Below, in pieces: positions 43,724 to 54,617 of a stretch of 64,000 nucleotides of DNA. Below the pieces are notes generated by a model. It saw only the letters and a list, made by a program, of their open reading frames with translations. It had not been told where the DNA came from and did no database searches. How positions within the stretch are numbered: the stretch's first letter is position 1; each line of letters opens with the position of its first letter. Made by a program: the position numbers and the translations under genes. Origin of the DNA: Chaetoceros tenuissimus (Eukaryota > Bacillariophyta > Thalassiosirophyceae > Chaetocerotales > Chaetocerotaceae); contig BLLK01000020.1 of NCBI GenBank assembly GCA_021927905.1, forward strand, positions 1,426,001-1,490,000, written 5' to 3'.

Positions 43724-45091
43724 ATGTCGAAAAACAGAAGCAGTCGTACTACCGTAAGAGAGAAGTCAGATGCATCCATCATCGAGAAATACAAAAGGAA
43801 TGATCTCACAGGAACTACATTCCCCATTAAGCTGCACATTGCACTGAAAGTTCTTCACAATGAGGAGAGCGAAGATATAGTCTCCTGGATGCCTCATGGA
43901 AGATCATTCAAAGTTCATAGCATGCGTGTCTTCGAGGAGATCATCATGAAGAGGTTTTTTCGACAAAGCAAGATTTCTTCGTTCAGGAGGCAGTTGAATC
44001 TCTATGGCTTTCAAAGGGTCCACTATGGAAGAGACATTGGTTCGTACTACCATAGATACTTCCTCCGAGGAAAGCCTCAGCTGGCAAAGCATATTACGAG
44101 AGAAAGCTGTACGAGGATGCAGCAGATGTACAACCACCAGCGACTGCAACACCAAGAAGCTAGTGCTACAGGTACAGACGAGCCATACAAGCAGCAGCAG
44201 CAGCAGCAGCAGGGGATGGCAGGAGGAGCAAGCACGTTTGATGTGAACCGCAGTCAAGACTTTTATGATATGCCCTACATGGGGTCTGTAAACGACATTG
44301 CTATGGTCGACGCTGGTATCAGTAGCAGCAGAGGAATACCATTTTTGAGAAGCAGCAATGAAGGTGGCATAGAGGGCCAAGCTACTGTTTCGAACTTACT
44401 GAATAATGGTACATCAATGGTTCGACAGTCCGTTCGCACTTCTGATCTGCTGATGAATCATCATAACGCCAGTCACCAAGGGGCATTGCATTCTTCATTT
44501 AGATCGCCTCAAGTCCAACATGAGCATGCCTTGTCGAATCTACCAGTACAAGAACAACAATTACAAGAGCAAGTGCAATTACAAGAGCAGGATACTATGT
44601 CTATGTCTACCAGTGCTCTTCGTGCTGGCTATTTCCCGACGAGATCGTTGACCGCATTATCTAACAATACATCTAATACGCCGATCATAGCTCCGACTCG
44701 GACAGGAGAAAGAGATCAGTTGACATCCTTTTCTTCGCTGCTGCCGTTGTTATCAGCAGAGCGAATGCCTGCTTTATCTGTGGCTCTATTGTCGTCACTA
44801 TCATCATTACAACAAGGAGCTGTGTCTTCATCATTAGAATCTGACCAATCAATACAACAACAGCAACAGCAACAGCAACTACAGCTATTACAACTACTCG
44901 TACTACGCCAACAGCAACTACAACAACAACGAAGGCAATCAATGCTTCACCATATAGAGGAGCTACCGAGGATGATATCTCCTCAAGAAGTACCTAACAT
45001 GATGACTAATGCTCATAATGGCAACCAGCATCAACACGAGCAGAGAGAGCGTAATGAAGGTCCTTCAGACAATCAATCACTTTGCGAATAA
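43724..45091 (+). CDS. HSF-type transcription factor, array copy 6
   Basis: 455 aa from the ATG at 43724. The DNA-binding domain is complete ('ALKVLHNEESEDIVSWMPHGRSFKVHSM'). Group markers shared with copies 7 and 8 are 'ASATGTDEPYK' plus an expanded CAG linker (Q7), 'GIPFLRSSNEGG', 'NASHQGALHSSFRS' and 'QEQQLQEQ'. The C-terminal tract reads SIQQQQQQQQLQLLQLL, with Ile in place of Met, and the end has an extra proline (RMISPQEVPN) and NGNQHQ. No stops or frameshifts. Confidence 0.9.
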   Translation: MSKNRSSRTTVREKSDASIIEKYKRNDLTGTTFPIKLHIALKVLHNEESEDIVSWMPHGRSFKVHSMRVFEEIIMKRFFRQSKISSFRRQLNLYGFQRVHYGRDIGSYYHRYFLRGKPQLAKHITRESCTRMQQMYNHQRLQHQEASATGTDEPYKQQQQQQQGMAGGASTFDVNRSQDFYDMPYMGSVNDIAMVDAGISSSRGIPFLRSSNEGGIEGQATVSNLLNNGTSMVRQSVRTSDLLMNHHNASHQGALHSSFRSPQVQHEHALSNLPVQEQQLQEQVQLQEQDTMSMSTSALRAGYFPTRSLTALSNNTSNTPIIAPTRTGERDQLTSFSSLLPLLSAERMPALSVALLSSLSSLQQGAVSSSLESDQSIQQQQQQQQLQLLQLLVLRQQQLQQQRRQSMLHHIEELPRMISPQEVPNMMTNAHNGNQHQHEQRERNEGPSDNQSLCE

Positions 45092-48000
45092 TTGGAGAAC
45101 AGAATATGATTTGTTGAAGCAATCATCAGTATCATTGTAGATCCTTCATTTGTATCAGGAATGAAAATATTCATTGACATATCATTCTTGTTTCTTTTGT
45201 ATTGTTGTCGGTGTTAAAAGATGATTCTCGAGCTTCATTCGACTGTTCAATGTGATTCCATAAATGAGCATTGAGGATCTGTGCTACTGTCTAGCTTACA
45301 ATCAGTAGGAATGATGCTTGCTTGCTTGCTTGGCTGTTTATTTGGTTGTATTGTTCTCGGATATCATCGTAATATGTTCGGAGATGATGAATGGAGTTGC
45401 GTTATAAAGACGGAAGTACTACGAAAGATAAAAATGAAGGCATAGAAAACGCATTAGAACACCATTGTGAATGCGGAATATATTGCTCATTATCAGAAGT
45501 ACGAAAGACAAAAATGAAGGAAAAAGGAAAGGCATTAAACTACCATGGTGAATGTTGAATATGTTGTACATCATCGGTACAGTATGATACTAATGTGAAT
45601 GTGTTGGAGTGCTCACAGAATTCAAAATGTCCTTTTGTGTGTAAGTAGCATCGTGAAAAAGGTAAACGCTCTACGCCATACCAATCGATGATGTCATGTT
45701 TGGTGATCATAGTATGTACAGCTGACTCTTCTGTACAGTATGGTACCTACCTACTAGTATTATGTGGAGGTATTCCTACCATGCAGTGTGTCTCACTGTT
45801 GTGATGATTCATGTCAAAAAATGATTGACGAATACTTTCCTCTGATGACTGATGACACGTATTTGGATATGGGAAAAGACACCATGTGTAACTTTGTAAC
45901 TTTGTAGCTATAGCTATAGTTGCGACGGGAGCAGAAACATGCAACTAGCAGCCAGTTTTAACATTATTACTACGACGAAAAAATAGCAGCTATAAGATCG
46001 CCGTTGAGGTTCTTTTCGTTAGCTAGTAGCTGACAATTGCTTAGAAAGAAGGATCGTCCTCTTTGCTACATAGAGGCCTAAGCAAGGAGCAAGAACGAAA
46101 AAATTAGCTAGGAGCTTATGTTAAATCCTCGTTAGATTGCTCGAGAAGGAGGAAACAAGCAAACAACAACAAAAATGTAGAAGAACCTAGATGTAGTACA
46201 CTTCTAGACTTCTTCTTTAAAAATAAAATCAGCCAAGTCATGATTACTAGTAACCGCTTGTCATTGGCAAGCAAGCAAGAGTACTTATTCCTTGCTTAGT
46301 AGTGTAGTCGGTTCATCAGATTCAATCATCTCCTTTTATATCAATCGCTCTTCAGTTGTGATACTCCTTACATTGCTTGGAACAAATTCTTGCTCCCGCA
46401 GCACGGAACGAAGGCAAGTAGTCATCATAAGAATATCAACATCATCTCGTCGGCACGACGACTCGAGGATAATACAGCTAAGTGCTACCACACGACTACT
46501 GAGAAAAAATACAAATTCATATCGCAAACTTAAAAGAAGAACCACGATTAGTATAGCTAGTATATTTCACAAGAAGTTATCATCATCTCGTTGGCACGAA
46601 GACTCGAGGATAATACTGCTAAGTGCTACCACGAGACTACTTAGCAAGCAAACAAATTCATGTCTCACACTTCTTAAAAGAAGAACCACGATAAGACTAG
46701 TAACTAGTAATATTTGTTAACAAGAAGTACATCACTTCGCTCTTCTCGTCAAAATTGTAGCCAAATAATTGATGATGTAGAATCCTTGTACCGTCAGTTT
46801 TGCTTGTTTCTCAACACTTTCAATGCAGCTCCTATCTCACAATGATCATTTGCTTTGCTTTTCCATCAATCCATCGTTTCTGTCACTTTCCTCACGATTA
46901 TCAAAATCATGGCATCCTCCAACATTCCTCAAGATTGATACCATATGATGCAATACGATACTTACTACCGTCAGACAACAACAAGATCGCAGTACCAGAC
47001 ACACAAGCCTCTTGCAGCTGAACGATGATAGCTACGTACTACCACAGAAACATTTCTGAGCAACTTTAATCTAACAACTCTAACTTTCATACTCCTACGA
47101 TGAGTAGTGATTACTATCTTGCTGATGCATACATAATCGACCGGCTCTTCAGTGTTGAAGCGAATGCAAGGATCTTGAATTGGCGCCGACGAGGATCTTT
47201 CAAGGCCTCCTAGGAGCTCGTTACAAGAATTCACAACCACGAGCGTCTATTTGGTAGCAACGGCCTTACTTGCTGTTTCAAGAAGTACAAGACGGACGAT
47301 AAGGACGAGTTGGTAGTCCGTTTCGAGCGAGTATGCCGCGAGGCAGCATGATCTTTACCATCTTGCAACTTTGATCACTTACTTTGCTTGCATTTCCTTG
47401 CTTGTTGTTAGGACGTGGTGATAGGTAGTGGCGCGCAATCAGTGCTTTTGTGATGTGATGATATTATGATGTCCGATCCTTGATCCTTGATCGGGCACTG
47501 CTGGTCTGATCTGTTTACGTATGACTGACTGCATTTGGTTGTATAATATAAGAAGTAGGATGGCTGGTTTCATCCCATCCTTCATCACAGCATGATAGCA
47601 TGATATCCTTATCTTGGTTTGGAGAATAAGGCGTGAGTGGTGAGTCATCGTCTACAGCCATCCAACCATGGGTTTGCTACTCATAATGCTGGCTTTCTTA
47701 GTAAGGCTTCCTTGCGATCACCACACAGCCACCACTATCATATCTTGTTTGCTCTTTCCTTGTGTAGTTTTGATTGAATGGATAAGAGATAAGAGGTAGG
47801 CATTCTACTTGTCCTTCCATTGAGGTAAATTGTCAAGTGCGGGTAATGTTGTTGGTAGTTGTCCTTCGCAGATCATACCGTACATATGTCTATATGTACA
47901 CCACCCATTTCAACGGAAACAGCCGTGTAGGTAAAAAGTTGTTTAGGCCTCTTCGTGTCTGTTGAAAATTCAATTATCTTTTGGAACGTAAACGTAATGA

Positions 48001-48487
48001 TTTCTCTCAACCTCCTTTACATAGAGAAATGTTACATCTACATAGAGGGATCACTCCTTTACAAAAATGTAGCATTGATCAATGTCCTCCAATCAATGCT
48101 GGTGGTAATTATAGTATTTTTCACTACGACAATGGGAATATTTGAGAGCGATGGTCTTGACAATCAACGATTACTCCTCAACGGACAAAACGGGATTGAT
48201 TACGGTAAAATGAACACCTCTTCCGATATTTTTTCAGTTTTTGCAGAAACGTAAAGAAGATGAATGTGTCCCCTTGTCATGTGAAATAACCTTATATCGT
48301 AAAAACATCTCATGCCCCACATTCAAATCAAGGAAATAGGAGCAAAGTCACATGACTACGGACTTTAACAAAACAGATTGTAGTAAACATATCTTCTACA
48401 GAAGCTGGCAGATTCTCAATCACGCCGACAAAAGTTGAAACGAAGTCCTCCGCAATCACTAGCGTCGGTGAGAAGTGAAGCATCTTG
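45092..48487 (+). repeat. Array spacer 6 with internal duplication
   Basis: First spacer of the long type (4.76-kb unit). It contains a 141-bp-period duplication of a TCATCTCGT(C/T)GGCACGA-headed block (46441-46561 and 46582-46701), absent from spacers 1-5, and a second copy of AACTTTGTA near 45890. The micro-ORF is shortened (45311-45445). The duplication makes a 142-codon frame at 46292-46720 that starts without ATG and is internally repetitive; not a gene. Confidence 0.8.
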
Positions 48488-49858
48488 ATGTCGAAAAACA
48501 GAAGCAGTCGTACTACCGTAAGAGAGAAGTCAGATGCATCCATCATCGAGAAATACATAAGGAATGATCTCACAGGAACTACATTCCCCATTAAGCTGCA
48601 CATTGCACTGAAAATCTTACGCAATGAGGAGAGCGAAGATATAGTCTCCTGGATGCCTCATGGAAGATCATTCAAAGTTCATAGCATGCGTGTCTTCGAG
48701 GAGATCATCATGAAGAGGTTTTTTCGACAAAGCAAGATTTCTTCGTTCAGGAGGCAGTTGAATCTCTATGGCTTTCAAAGGGTCCACTATGGAAGAGACA
48801 TTGGTTCGTACTACCATAGATACTTCCTCCGAGGAAAGCCTCAGCTGGCAAAGCATATTACGAGAGAAAGCTGTACGAGGATGCAGCAGATGTACAACCA
48901 CCAGCGACTGCAACACCAAGAAGCTAGTGCTACCGGTACAGACGAGCCATACAAGCAGCAGCAGCAGCAGCAGCAGCAGGGGATGGCAGGAGGAGCAAGC
49001 ACGTTTGATGTGAACCGCAGTCAAGACTTTTATGATATGCCCTACATGGGGTCTGTAAACGACATTGCTATGGTCGACGCTGGTATCAGTAGCAGCAGAG
49101 GAATACCATTTTTGAGAAGCAGCAATGAAGGTGGCATAGAGGGCCAAGCTACTGTTTCGAACTTACTGAATAATGGTACATCAATGGTTCGACAGTCCGT
49201 TCGCACTTCTGATCTGCTGATGAATCATCATAACGCCAGTCACCAAGGGGCATTGCATTCTTCATTTAGATCGCCTCAAGTCCAACATGAGCATGCCTTG
49301 TCGAATCTACCAGTACAAGAACAACAATTACAAGAGCAAGTGCAATTACAAGAGCAGGATACTATGTCTATGTCTACCAGTGCTCTTCGTGCTGGCTATT
49401 TCCCGACGAGATCGTTGACCGCATTATCTAACAATACATCTAATACGCCGATCATAGCTCCGACTCGGACAGGAGAAAGAGATCAGTTGACATCCTTTTC
49501 TTCGCTGCTGCCGTTGTTATCAGCAGAGCGAATGCCTGCTTTATCTGTGGCTCTATTGTCGTCACTATCATCATTACAACAAGGAGCTGTGTCTTCATCA
49601 TTAGAATCTGACCAATCAATACAACAACAGCAACAGCAACAGCAACTACAGCTATTACAACTACTCGTACTACGCCAACAGCAACTACAACAACAACGAA
49701 GGCAATCAATGCTTCACCATATAGAGGAGCTACCGAGGATGATATCTCCTCAAGAAGTACCTAACATGATGACTAATGCTCATAATGGCAACCAGCATCA
49801 ACACGAGCAGAGAGAGCGTAATGAAGGTCCTTCAGACAATCAATCACTTTGCGAATAA
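48488..49858 (+). CDS. HSF-type transcription factor, array copy 7
   Basis: 456 aa from the ATG at 48488. Nearly identical to copy 6 in the coding region. Differences seen: 'KYIRNDL' for 'KYKRNDL', 'ALKILRNEESED' for 'ALKVLHNEESED', and one more Gln in the CAG linker (Q8). The C-terminus is of the SIQ…LQLLQLL and RMISPQEVPN type. HSF DNA-binding residues are intact and the standard upstream block precedes the ATG. Confidence 0.9.
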   Translation: MSKNRSSRTTVREKSDASIIEKYIRNDLTGTTFPIKLHIALKILRNEESEDIVSWMPHGRSFKVHSMRVFEEIIMKRFFRQSKISSFRRQLNLYGFQRVHYGRDIGSYYHRYFLRGKPQLAKHITRESCTRMQQMYNHQRLQHQEASATGTDEPYKQQQQQQQQGMAGGASTFDVNRSQDFYDMPYMGSVNDIAMVDAGISSSRGIPFLRSSNEGGIEGQATVSNLLNNGTSMVRQSVRTSDLLMNHHNASHQGALHSSFRSPQVQHEHALSNLPVQEQQLQEQVQLQEQDTMSMSTSALRAGYFPTRSLTALSNNTSNTPIIAPTRTGERDQLTSFSSLLPLLSAERMPALSVALLSSLSSLQQGAVSSSLESDQSIQQQQQQQQLQLLQLLVLRQQQLQQQRRQSMLHHIEELPRMISPQEVPNMMTNAHNGNQHQHEQRERNEGPSDNQSLCE

Positions 49859-52800
49859 TTGGAGAACAGAATATGATTTGTTGAAGCAATCATCAGTATC
49901 ATTGTAGATCCTTCTTTTGTATCAGGAATGAAAATATTCATTGATATATCATTCTTGTTTCTTTTGTATTGTTGTCGGTGTTAAAAGATGATTCTCGAGC
50001 TTCATTCGACTGTTCAATGTGATTCCATAAATGAGCATTGAGGATCTGTGCTACTGTCTAGCTTACAATCAGTAGGAATGATGCTTGCTTGCTTGCTTGG
50101 CTGTTTATTTGGTTGTATTGTTCTCGGATATCATCGTAATATGTTCGGAGATGATGAATGGAGTTGCGTTATAAAGACGGAAGTACTACGAAAGATAAAA
50201 ATGAAGGCATAGAAAACGCATTAGAACACCATTGTGAATGCGGAATATATTGCTCATTATCAGAAGTACGAAAGACAAAAATGAAGGAAAAAGGAAAGGC
50301 ATTAAACTACCATGGTGAATGTTGAATATGTTGTACATCATCGGTACAGTATGATACTAATGTGAATGTGTTGGAGTGCTCACAGAATTCAAAATGTCCT
50401 TTTGTGTGTAAGTAGCATCGTGAAAAAGGTAAACGCTCTACGCCATACCAATCGATGATGTCATGTTTGGTGATCATAGTATGTACAGCTGACTCTTCTG
50501 TACAGTATGGTACCTACCTACTAGTATTATGTGGAGGTATTCCTACCATGCAGTGTGTCTCACTGTTGTGATGATTCATGTCAAAAAATGATTGACGAAT
50601 ACTTTCCTCTGATGACTGATGACACGTATTTGGATATGGGAAAAGACACCATGTGTAACTTTGTAACTTTGTAGCTATAGCTATAGTTGCGACGGGAGCA
50701 GAAACATGCAACTAGCAGCCAGTTTTAACATTATTACTACGACGAAAAAATAGCAGCTATAAGATCGCCGTTGAGGTTCTTTTCGTTAGCTAGTAGCTGA
50801 CAATTGCTTAGAAAGAAGGATCGTCCTCTTTGCTACATAGAGGCCTAAGCAAGGAGCAAGAACGAAAAAATTAGCTAGGAGCTTATGTTAAATCCTCGTT
50901 AGATTGCTCGAGAAGGAGGAAACAAGCAAACAACAACAAAAATGTAGAAGAACCTAGATGTAGTACACTTCTAGACTTCTTCTTTAAAAATAAAATCAGC
51001 CAAGTCATGATTACTAGTAACCGCTTGTCATTGGCAAGCAAGCAAGAGTACTTATTCCTTGCTTAGTAGTGTAGTCGGTTCATCAGATTCAATCATCTCC
51101 TTTTATATCAATCGCTCTTCAGTTGTGATACTCCTTACATTGCTTGGAACAAATTCTTGCTCCCGCAGCACGGAACGAAGGCAAGTAGTCATCATAAGAA
51201 TATCAACATCATCTCGTCGGCACGACGACTCGAGGATAATACAGCTAAGTGCTACCACACGACTACTGAGAAAAAATACAAATTCATATCGCAAACTTAA
51301 AAGAAGAACCACGATTAGTATAGCTAGTATATTTCACAAGAAGTTATCATCATCTCGTTGGCACGAAGACTCGAGGATAATACTGCTAAGTGCTACCACG
51401 AGACTACTTAGCAAGCAAACAAATTCATGTCTCACACTTCTTAAAAGAAGAACCACGATAAGACTAGTAACTAGTAATATTTAACAAGCAAGAAGTACAT
51501 CACTTCGCTCTTCTCGTCAAAATTGTAGCCAAATAATTGATGATGTAGAATCCTTGTACCGTCAGTTTTGCTTGTTTCTCAACACTTTCAATGCAGCTCC
51601 TATCTCACAATGATCATTTGCTTTGCTTTTCCATCAATCCATCGTTTCTGTCACTTTCCTCACGATTATCAAAATCATGGCATCCTCCAACATTCCTCAA
51701 GATTGATACCATATGATGCAATACGATACTTACTACCGTCAGACAACAACAAGATCGCAGTACCAGACACACAAGCCTCTTGCAGCTGAACGATGATAGC
51801 TACGTACTACCACAGAAACATTTCTGAGCAACTTTAATCTAACAACTCTAACTTTCATACTCCTACGATGAGTAGTGATTACTATCTTGCTGATGCATAC
51901 ATAATCGACCGGCTCTTCAGTGTTGAAGCGAATGCAAGGATCTTGAATTGGCGCCGACGAGGATCTTTCAAGGCCTCCTAGGAGCTCGTTACAAGAATTC
52001 ACAACCACGAGCGTCTATTTGGTAGCAACGGCCTTACTTGCTGTTTCAAGAAGTACAAGACGGACGATAAGGACGAGTTGGTAGTCCGTTTCGAGCGAGT
52101 ATGCCGCGAGGCAGCATGATCTTTACCATCTTGCAACTTTGATCACTTACTTTGCTTGCATTTCCTTGCTTGTTGTTAGGACGTGGTGATAGGTAGTGGC
52201 GCGCAATCAGTGCTTTTGTGATGTGATGATATTATGATGTCCGATCCTTGATCCTTGATCGGGCACTGCTGGTCTGATCTGTTTACGTATGACTGACTGC
52301 ATTTGGTTGTATAATATAAGAAGTAGGATGGCTGGTTTCATCCCATCCTTCATCACAGCATGATAGCATGATATCCTTATCTTGGTTTGGAGAATAAGGC
52401 GTGAGTGGTGAGTCATCGTCTACAGCCATCCAACCATGGGTTTGCTACTCATAATGCTGGCTTTCTTAGTAAGGCTTCCTTGCGATCACCACACAGCCAC
52501 CACTATCATATCTTGTTTGCTCTTTCCTTGTGTAGTTTTGATTGAATGGATAAGAGATAAGAGGTAGGCATTCTACTTGTCCTTCCATTGAGGTAAATTG
52601 TCAAGTGCGGGTAATGTTGTTGGTAGTTGTCCTTCGCAGATCATACCGTACATATGTCTATATGTACACCACCCATTTCAACGGAAACAGCCGTGTAGGT
52701 AAAAAGTTGTTTAGGCCTCTTCGTGTCTGTTGAAAATTCAATTATCTTTTGGAACGTAAACGTAATGATTTCTCTCAACCTCCTTTACATAGAGAAATGT

Positions 52801-53255
52801 TACATCTACAAAGAGGGATCACTCCTTTACAAAAATGTAGCATTGATCAATGTCCTCCAATCAATGCTGGTGGTAATTATAGTATTTTTCACTACGACAA
52901 TGGGAATATTTGAGAGCGATGGTCTTGACAATCAACGATTACTCCTCAACGGACAAAACGGGATTGATTACGGTAAAATGAACACCTCTTCCGATATTTT
53001 TTCAGTTTTTGCAGAAACGTAAAGAAGATGAATGTGTCCCCTTGTCATGTGAAATAACCTTATATCGTAAAAACATCTCATGCCCCACATTCAAATCAAG
53101 GAAATAGGAGCAAAGTCACATGACTACGGACTTTAACAAAACAGATTGTAGTAAACATATCTTCTACAGAAGCTGGCAGATTCTCAATCACGCCGACAAA
53201 AGTTGAAACGAAGTCCTCCGCAATCACTAGCGTCGGTGAGAAGTGAAGCATCTTG
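49859..53255 (+). repeat. Array spacer 7
   Basis: Near-identical to spacer 6, including the internal duplication (about 51208-51470) and the shortened micro-ORF (50078-50212). A small difference at 51480 (ATTTAACAAGC in place of ATTTGTTAAC) is shared with spacer 8. Confidence 0.85.
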
Positions 53256-54617
53256 ATGTCGAAAAACAGAAGCAGTCGTACTACCGTAAGAGAGAAGTCA
53301 GATGCATCCATCATCGAGAAATACATAAGGAATGATCTCACAGGAACTACATTCCCCATTAAGCTGCACATTGCACTGAAAATCTTACGCAATGAGGAGA
53401 GCGAAGATATAGTCTCCTGGATGCCTCATGGAAGATCATTCAAAGTTCATAGCATGCGTGTCTTCGAGGAGATCATCATGAAGAGGTTTTTTCGACAAAG
53501 CAAGATTTCTTCGTTCAGGAGGCAGTTGAATCTCTATGGCTTTCAAAGGGTCCACTATGGAAGAGACATTGGTTCGTACTACCATAGATACTTCCTCCGA
53601 GGAAAGCCTCAGCTGGCAAAGCATATTACGAGAGAAAGCTGTACGAGGATGCAGCAGATGTACAACCACCAGCGACTGCAACACCAAGAAGCTAGTGCTA
53701 CCGGTACAGACGAGCCATACAAGCAGCAGCAGCAGCAGCAGCAGCAGGGGATGGCAGGAGGAGCAAGCACGTTTGATGTGAACCGCAGTCAAGACTTTTA
53801 TGATATGCCCTACATGGGGTCTGTAAACGACATTGCTATGGTCGACGCTGGTATCAGTAGCAGCAGAGGAATACCATTTCTGAGAAGCAGCAATGAAGGT
53901 GGCATAGAGGGCCAAGCTACTGTTTCGAACTTACTGAATAATGGTACATCAATGGTTCGACAGTCCGTTCGCACTTCTGATCTGCTGATGAATCATCATA
54001 ACGCCAGTCACCAAGGGGCATTGCATTCTTCATTTAGATCGCCTCAAGTCCAACATGAGCATGCCTTGTCGAATCTACCAGTACAAGAACAACAATTACA
54101 AGAGCAAGTGCAATTACAAGAGCAGGATACTATGTCTATGTCTACCAGTGCTCTTCGTGCTGGCTGTTTTCCGATGAGATCGTTGACCGCATTATCTAAC
54201 AATACATCTAATACGCCGATCATAGCTCCGACTCGGACAGGAGAAAGAGATCAGTTGACATCCTTTTCTTCGCTGCTGCCATTGTTATCAGCAGAGCGAA
54301 TGCCTGCTTTATCTGTGGCTCTATTGTCGTCACTATCATCATTACAACAAGGAGCTGTGTCTTCATCATTAGAATCTGACCAATCAATGCAACAACAACA
54401 ACAGCAACAACAACTACTACAACTACTCGTACTACGCCAACAGCAACTACTACAACAGCGAAGGCAATCAATGCTTCACCATATAGAGGAGCTACCGAGG
54501 ATGATATCTCAAGAAGTACCTAACATGATGACTAATGCTCATAATGGCAACCAGCATCAACACGAGCAGAGAGAGCGTAATGAAGGTCCTTCAGACAATC
54601 AATCACTTTGCGAATAA
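53256..54617 (+). CDS. HSF-type transcription factor, array copy 8 (mosaic)
   Basis: 453 aa from the ATG at 53256. The first 300 residues match copy 7 (KYIRNDL, ALKILRNEESED, linker Q8). The C-terminal part instead carries copy-1 features: 'GCFPMRSLT' (54163-54183 as TGGCTGTTTTCCGATGAGATC) and 'QQQLLQLLVLRQQQLLQQRR', with SMQ rather than SIQ and no extra proline before EVPN. In between, 'SVALLSS' and 'NGNQHQ' follow copy 7. Patchwork of this kind points to gene conversion or unequal crossover with a copy-1-like template. The open frame is intact and functional prediction is as for the other copies. Confidence 0.9.
   Translation: MSKNRSSRTTVREKSDASIIEKYIRNDLTGTTFPIKLHIALKILRNEESEDIVSWMPHGRSFKVHSMRVFEEIIMKRFFRQSKISSFRRQLNLYGFQRVHYGRDIGSYYHRYFLRGKPQLAKHITRESCTRMQQMYNHQRLQHQEASATGTDEPYKQQQQQQQQGMAGGASTFDVNRSQDFYDMPYMGSVNDIAMVDAGISSSRGIPFLRSSNEGGIEGQATVSNLLNNGTSMVRQSVRTSDLLMNHHNASHQGALHSSFRSPQVQHEHALSNLPVQEQQLQEQVQLQEQDTMSMSTSALRAGCFPMRSLTALSNNTSNTPIIAPTRTGERDQLTSFSSLLPLLSAERMPALSVALLSSLSSLQQGAVSSSLESDQSMQQQQQQQQLLQLLVLRQQQLLQQRRQSMLHHIEELPRMISQEVPNMMTNAHNGNQHQHEQRERNEGPSDNQSLCE

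Noticed and set aside
46292-46720. 142-codon plus-strand frame in spacers 6-8
   Set aside because: No ATG start, internally repetitive because of the spacer duplication, absent from spacers 1-5.
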